Assembly: GCA_027625915.1 (NCBI GenBank)
Contig: JANTQA010000045.1
Location: 124,001 to 188,000, forward strand
Length of the DNA: 64,000 bases
Reading direction: 5' to 3'
Origin: Anaeramoeba flamelloides
Lineage: Eukaryota > Metamonada > Anaeramoebidae
Shown here: positions 61,881-64,000 of the stretch, in pieces
Position numbering within the stretch: position 1 is the first letter of the stretch
Layout of the letters: every line of letters begins with the position of its first letter
Made by a program: the position numbers and the translations under genes
The notes under the pieces: model-generated
Database searches by the model: none
Told to the model about the DNA's origin: nothing
The model's input: the letters and a program-made list of their open reading frames with translations, nothing else

Positions 61881-62590
61881 TAAATTAATATTGACAATTT
61901 GAAGTTATTTTCCCATTTTACTGGTATACATATATACTATTGAGTCACGATTGGCCATACTAATTGGTATATATTTTGAAATTTTTCTTAAATTTTTTAA
62001 TTTACCAAAAATTGATCTTTGAGGATTTTTTGTTGATTCGTTGTATTACGAAAAGATAGACAAAACTGTCAAATTACTTTTAGACTTTTTTCCTTAGTTG
62101 TAATTAATTTTTACTTATAATATCAATAATAATGAATCAAAAAAACGCCATAACCGAGATGGTATTTGATTGAAACACTTTAGAATTCGAAAAAATTCCC
62201 TTAGAGTAATTAATTTCAATTTTTTTATTTCTCACACTTTTTTTAAAACAAGCAATTTCAACCAGTTTGTGAATTTGTTTTGGTTGTTTGGTGAGAGGGT
62301 TTTAAAAATATTGATAATTTGCACACACAAACTCTATGATATGAAAAACACACAACCACAAATAACACCAAAATTTTTGCAACGGAACTGTTTCAACTTG
62401 TTTGGTCGGAAGCAAAGTTGGCCGTACGGTGAACGTAATTACAATTGATGTTTAGAATTTTTGCATTCAATGTTTGGGTCTTGTAATTAATCAACAAAAA
62501 ACAACATTTCGTTCCTAGACTAATTTTTTTTTGACAAAAGTGGCTCAAATACTTTCAAGATGTTTTTTGACAATCTAAAGTGGATGTGTG

Positions 62591-62599
62591 TATATAAAA
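62591..62599 (+). promoter_or_regulatory. Possible TATA box of the HMG-box gene
   Basis: TATATAAAA lies about 130 bases before the ATG in a stretch noticeably less A+T-rich than its surroundings (about 62,545-62,670). Such motifs arise often by chance in this DNA; the position makes it worth noting. Confidence 0.3.
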
Positions 62600-62726
62600 C
62601 TTGTAGTTTACAACACTTAACTTTGCATCTACATTTGTAACGTAACTTTCATATTCGTTCCATCATTTTCTGTTGTTTAAAATTTTTTGTTATTTTCCCT
62701 TTCTTTATTTATTTTAATAATCCACA

Positions 62727-63423
62727 ATGAGCGATAACAAAGAAAAAGAATTAAAAAGGATTGAAAGTAAACGCCCCAAATCCAGAATGACCTCTTTTTT
62801 GTTTTATAATATTTCTGTAAATAAGAGGATCCGTGAAGAAAATCCCGATATGAACTTCGCACAAATTTCAAGAGAAACAAGTAAAAGATGGAAAAGTCTC
62901 GATCTTGATGAAAAACAAGTTTGTTTCATCTCCTTTCTCTAGCTTTTTTTTTTTTTTTTATTATTTTTTTTTTTTTTTTTTCAAATCTAAAAAAAAATTC
63001 AAAAACAAAAAAAAACTTTTTTTTTTTTTTAAAATTTCTTCTTTTCTTTTTAGAAATATATTGATCTCTCTGAAAAAGATCGTCTTCGATATGAACGTGA
63101 AATGAAAGAGTTTTTAAAAAACAATCCTGACGCACCACTTAAAAGACCACGAAAGAATAGTTCACGATCAAAAAGAGGATCAAAGGGAAATAAAAACGAT
63201 CCTAAAAAACCAAAAGCCAGAAAAACAGCCTACAACATTTTCAATTCAGAACGTTGGTTTGGTGTGAAAAAAAAACACCCAGATTGGAGTTTTGGTGATG
63301 TTTCAAGAGAGGTTGCACGAAGATGGAAAAACATCAGCGATAAAGACAAAAAAGTAAAAATATTTTTCTTTTTATTTATTTTTATTATTTTAACGATTGT
63401 TTTCTTTTTTCAAAAAACAGTAA
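62727..63423 (+). CDS. Two-HMG-box DNA-binding protein, 3' end uncertain
   Basis: Exons 62727-62918 and 63054-63353, with a 135-nt GTTTGT...TTTTTAG intron. Box 1 (about residues 15-85) is complete and split by the intron: RPKSRMTSFLFYNISVNKR, FAQISRETSKRWKSLDLDEK, then KYIDLSEKDRLRYEREMKEF. Box 2 begins DPKKPKARKTAYNIFNSERW and continues FGDVSREVARRWKNISDKDKK, where a GTAAAA donor follows. HMG boxes bend DNA in the minor groove, so a chromatin or transcription role is expected. If the second intron is 63354-63420 (GTAAAA...AACAG), the next codon is TAA and the protein is 164 residues with box 2 cut before helix 3. If it is not removed, the frame runs to 63509 through intron-like Phe/Ile codons. 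No exon supplying helix 3 was found in the remaining 500 bases. A basic linker (SSRSKRGSKGNKN) joins the boxes. Confidence 0.85.
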
Positions 63424-63509
63424 AAAATAAAAAAAAAAAATTGAAAATTTGGTCAAAATTCTTATTGGAGAAACAGAACGAAAGAAACAAATTCCATTCA
63501 CAAAATTAA

Positions 63510-64000
63510 AAAAACAAAATTTTTTTATTTTTCAAATTTTTTTTTTGATAAAAAACTCTGGAAATGATTGTACTTGAAATAGTTGAAATAAACAATAAAA
63601 ATTTTCAAAAACAACAAAAAGAGATTTTTGATCTTTTTTTTTTTTTCGCACAATTTTTTTCTCTCTTCAAAAAAAAAAAAATTCAAACTTTCTGTCAAAA
63701 AAACTGATTGTGTTCAGAGTTACTCTTAGTCGCAAAACAAATGGAAGTATATTTTTATTCGGCTTACTTAAAAAAGATTTTAATATCCAGGTAAACATTC
63801 CAAATTTTTGATTCTTAATTTCGGATTAAATTAATAATTTACTTTTTATAATTGGGAATATGATGACCTGTTTTAATTCTTTTTATGTTTTTGTTGGAAA
63901 GCTGAATGAAAATTTTCATCTTTTTATTTTATAATTAACAGTATCCACTCTTTAACTCCAAACAGAAGGCCTCTTTTTGAAATGGATCATTTTTCAAGAA
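63510..64000. other. 3' flank of HMG-box gene
   Basis: A+T-rich with T and A runs, then a family I fragment from 63,890. No exon completing the second HMG box was seen. Confidence 0.5.
63890..64000 (+). repeat. Dispersed repeat family I, copy 3 (cut by window edge)
   Basis: GTTGGAAAGCTGAATGAAAA, then ATAATTAACAGTATCCACTC, matches the right part of 30,720-30,960. The window ends within it. Confidence 0.5.

Larger units (their letters stand above)
59828..62726. other. Intergenic between divergent genes, 2.9 kb
   Basis: Lies between the minus-strand proteasome gene and the plus-strand HMG-box gene. Contains MITE M2 copy 2, a family A fragment and the family C foldback. About 62,150-62,700 is less A+T-rich and is the presumed HMG-box promoter. 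Confidence 0.6.

Noticed and set aside
1-64000. LTR retroelements, Polinton-like elements, CRISPR arrays, tRNA genes
   Set aside because: No paired direct long terminal repeats with a polymerase, no capsid-type frame, no spaced short direct repeats, and no tRNA B-box with a cloverleaf were seen by eye.

Overview
This is about 64 kb of very A+T-rich nuclear DNA from a unicellular eukaryote. The proteins are eukaryotic (CAP-Gly, PH, ribosomal protein eS19, THH1/TOM1 seven-helix protein, RanBPM, Iks1-type kinase, proteasome beta-4, HMG-box). They are interrupted by spliceosomal GT...AG introns whose donors often read GTTTGT, GTTTGA or GTAAGT, and they are rich in Lys, Asn, Gln and Ser runs. All resolved genes stop at TAA and none needs a reassigned codon. 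The style fits an A+T-rich amoeboid protist such as Anaeramoeba, but the species cannot be fixed from the sequence.

Layout, left to right: a minus-strand CAP-Gly/coiled-coil gene (1.2-4.6 kb, probably continuing past the left edge); a repeat desert; a PH-domain gene (10.6-11.5 kb); a PH-like plus divergent RhoGAP-like gene (13.7-16.7 kb); repeats; ribosomal protein eS19 (23.0-23.8 kb); a THH1/TOM1-like seven-transmembrane gene split by a 3.9 kb intron (29.2-34.1 kb); a repeat field holding two identical 177-bp units of higher G+C (38.0-38.5 kb), possibly a non-coding RNA; a RanBPM/Gid1 gene split by a 3.45 kb intron (42.7-47.6 kb); repeats with two CpG-rich islands and a LINE relic; an Iks1-like membrane-anchored kinase (52.8-55.2 kb); a Tc1/mariner-type MITE; repeats; an intronless minus-strand proteasome beta-4 gene (59.2-59.8 kb); and a two-HMG-box gene (62.7-63.4 kb).

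About four fifths of the window is non-coding. Much of that belongs to dispersed families that can be recognised because they recur inside the window, often in opposite orientations: at least ten families, including long foldback elements, MITEs and LINE reverse-transcriptase relics. Several copies lie within the large introns. The nine genes do not form one pathway. They are mostly housekeeping or regulatory genes (ribosome, proteasome, GID/CTLH ubiquitin ligase, cytoskeleton, Rho/PH signalling, chromatin). No tRNA, rRNA, CRISPR array or LTR element was recognised by eye.
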